64,000 nt of DNA from Asparagopsis taxiformis (lineage: Eukaryota > Rhodophyta > Florideophyceae > Bonnemaisoniales > Bonnemaisoniaceae): NCBI GenBank assembly GCA_030407315.1, contig JALQPE010000038.1, positions 62,001 through 126,000 of the forward strand. Direction: 5' to 3'. The position numbers were made by a program, and so were the translations under genes. Position 1 is the first letter of the stretch. Each line of letters opens with the position of its first letter. Below, piece after piece: positions 63,357 to 64,000 of the stretch. The notes beneath the pieces are model-generated. The model did not search any database, had not been told where the DNA came from, and saw only the letters and a list, made by a program, of their open reading frames with translations.

Positions 63357-64000
63357 CGTGTTTGTTCGTAGTTTCACAGAGGGAGAGAGATTTATGTACA
63401 GCATAAAGATGAAATTGTTTTTGTTGTTGTTGTTGTTGTTGCGGCGAAATTGGGGAGGGGCGCACGCGGCGTGACGGTGGCGTTTGCAGAGCAGTGTGGC
63501 GAGGTTGGATGCTGCGGCGTAGCGTGGGTCGGCATGGTTTTGGTTTTTGGTTGCGCGCTGTGTGTCTGTGTTGTGTCTTCTTGTCGGCAGAATTGGTGAG
63601 GTACAGAGCGACAAGTTGATTAAAGTAGATGATGATGGCAATGAAGGATGGGAAAAAAGTGGAAAATTTGGACAGAAAAGTCGCCCATTGGTGCACGTGT
63701 GCGCGCGCATGCGCAGCCTGTCATGGACGGAGATTGCGCCAAGAAAATTTCAATGCTGCCTCCGCGGAGGCAAGCGACGCGCGCGGCCCGACGCGGCCCG
63801 CCCCATCTCGCCCCGCTCAGCGCGCACTGCAAGTGTATGCAATGATCGTTACATGGCACTGCACAAGGAGGCATCCAAAAGGCCCACTGGGGCAACGGTC
63901 CATTTATTCATACGATGCTGCATGACATCAGTTACGGTTACCGACAGCCTGTCTACAACCAATCGTCTCAATCCGCCACCAGAGCGTGCGCGCGTCGATC
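63357..64000. other. 3' flank to window end, includes (TTG)n
   Basis: A (TTG)7 microsatellite lies at 63421-63441. The rest is GC-rich and shows overlapping ORFs in several frames but no recognisable protein. Any gene further downstream lies outside the window. Confidence 0.5.

Noticed and set aside
1..64000. tRNA genes
   Set aside because: No B-box-like GGTTCGANTCC with a cloverleaf was found outside coding sequence on either strand by eye.

Overview
The window is nuclear DNA of a red alga. The strongest marker is a nuclear gene for a bilin-carrying gamma-type phycoerythrin linker (3837-4898). It sits alongside other plastid-targeted products: ClpP, cpFtsY, a YlmG/YggT protein, a Rubisco-LSMT-type SET methyltransferase and Mg-protoporphyrin methyltransferase. 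Gamma phycoerythrin subunits are known only from red algae. Genes are dense and mostly intronless. Four genes (PSMB7, a YHM2-type carrier, RPL34, an L-galactose dehydrogenase-like reductase) contain one or two short GT-AG introns of 75-215 bases, and a fifth small spliced gene is possible. The mix suggests a compact, probably unicellular phycoerythrin-containing red alga. The species cannot be named from sequence alone.

Layout. 1-5 kb: 3' end of COG4, proteasome beta-7 and the phycoerythrin linker. 4.9-10.1 kb: a gene-poor stretch with only weak ORFs and one perfect hairpin. 10.1-15.2 kb: a hemerythrin-like protein, PEX3, pterin-4a-carbinolamine dehydratase and a flavin monooxygenase. 16.2-23.9 kb: ClpP, SET methyltransferase, a small Gly/Arg-rich MPLKIP-like protein, ELP3, YlmG and cpFtsY. 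24-28.8 kb: an unknown protein, a bZIP factor, the YHM2 carrier and RPL34.

30.2-39.4 kb is one very large gene. It encodes an N-terminal signal or anchor, about 2,500 residues of Pro/Thr/Ser-rich sequence including a 26-residue tandem repeat, a transmembrane helix and a C-terminal von Willebrand A domain. Its frame is broken at three places inside the repeat by what look like single-base deletions. This is the most unusual object in the window.

39.8-64 kb returns to ordinary genes: UBE2Q-type E2, an extended SDR, UDP-glucuronate decarboxylase, PPIL4, a large WD/Rrn6-like protein, a membrane sphingomyelinase-like phosphodiesterase, HPPD, a degenerate pirin, an L-galactose dehydrogenase-like reductase, a five-finger C2H2 protein, ChlM and a TADA1-like SAGA subunit.

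Functional links are thematic, not operonic. Plastid biogenesis and pigment genes recur: the linker, ChlM and cpFtsY with YlmG (thylakoid membrane insertion), ClpP and the SET enzyme. HPPD and pterin dehydratase both belong to phenylalanine/tyrosine metabolism. UDP-xylose synthase and possibly the giant repeat protein concern the extracellular matrix. No tRNA, rRNA, CRISPR array or transposon was recognised.
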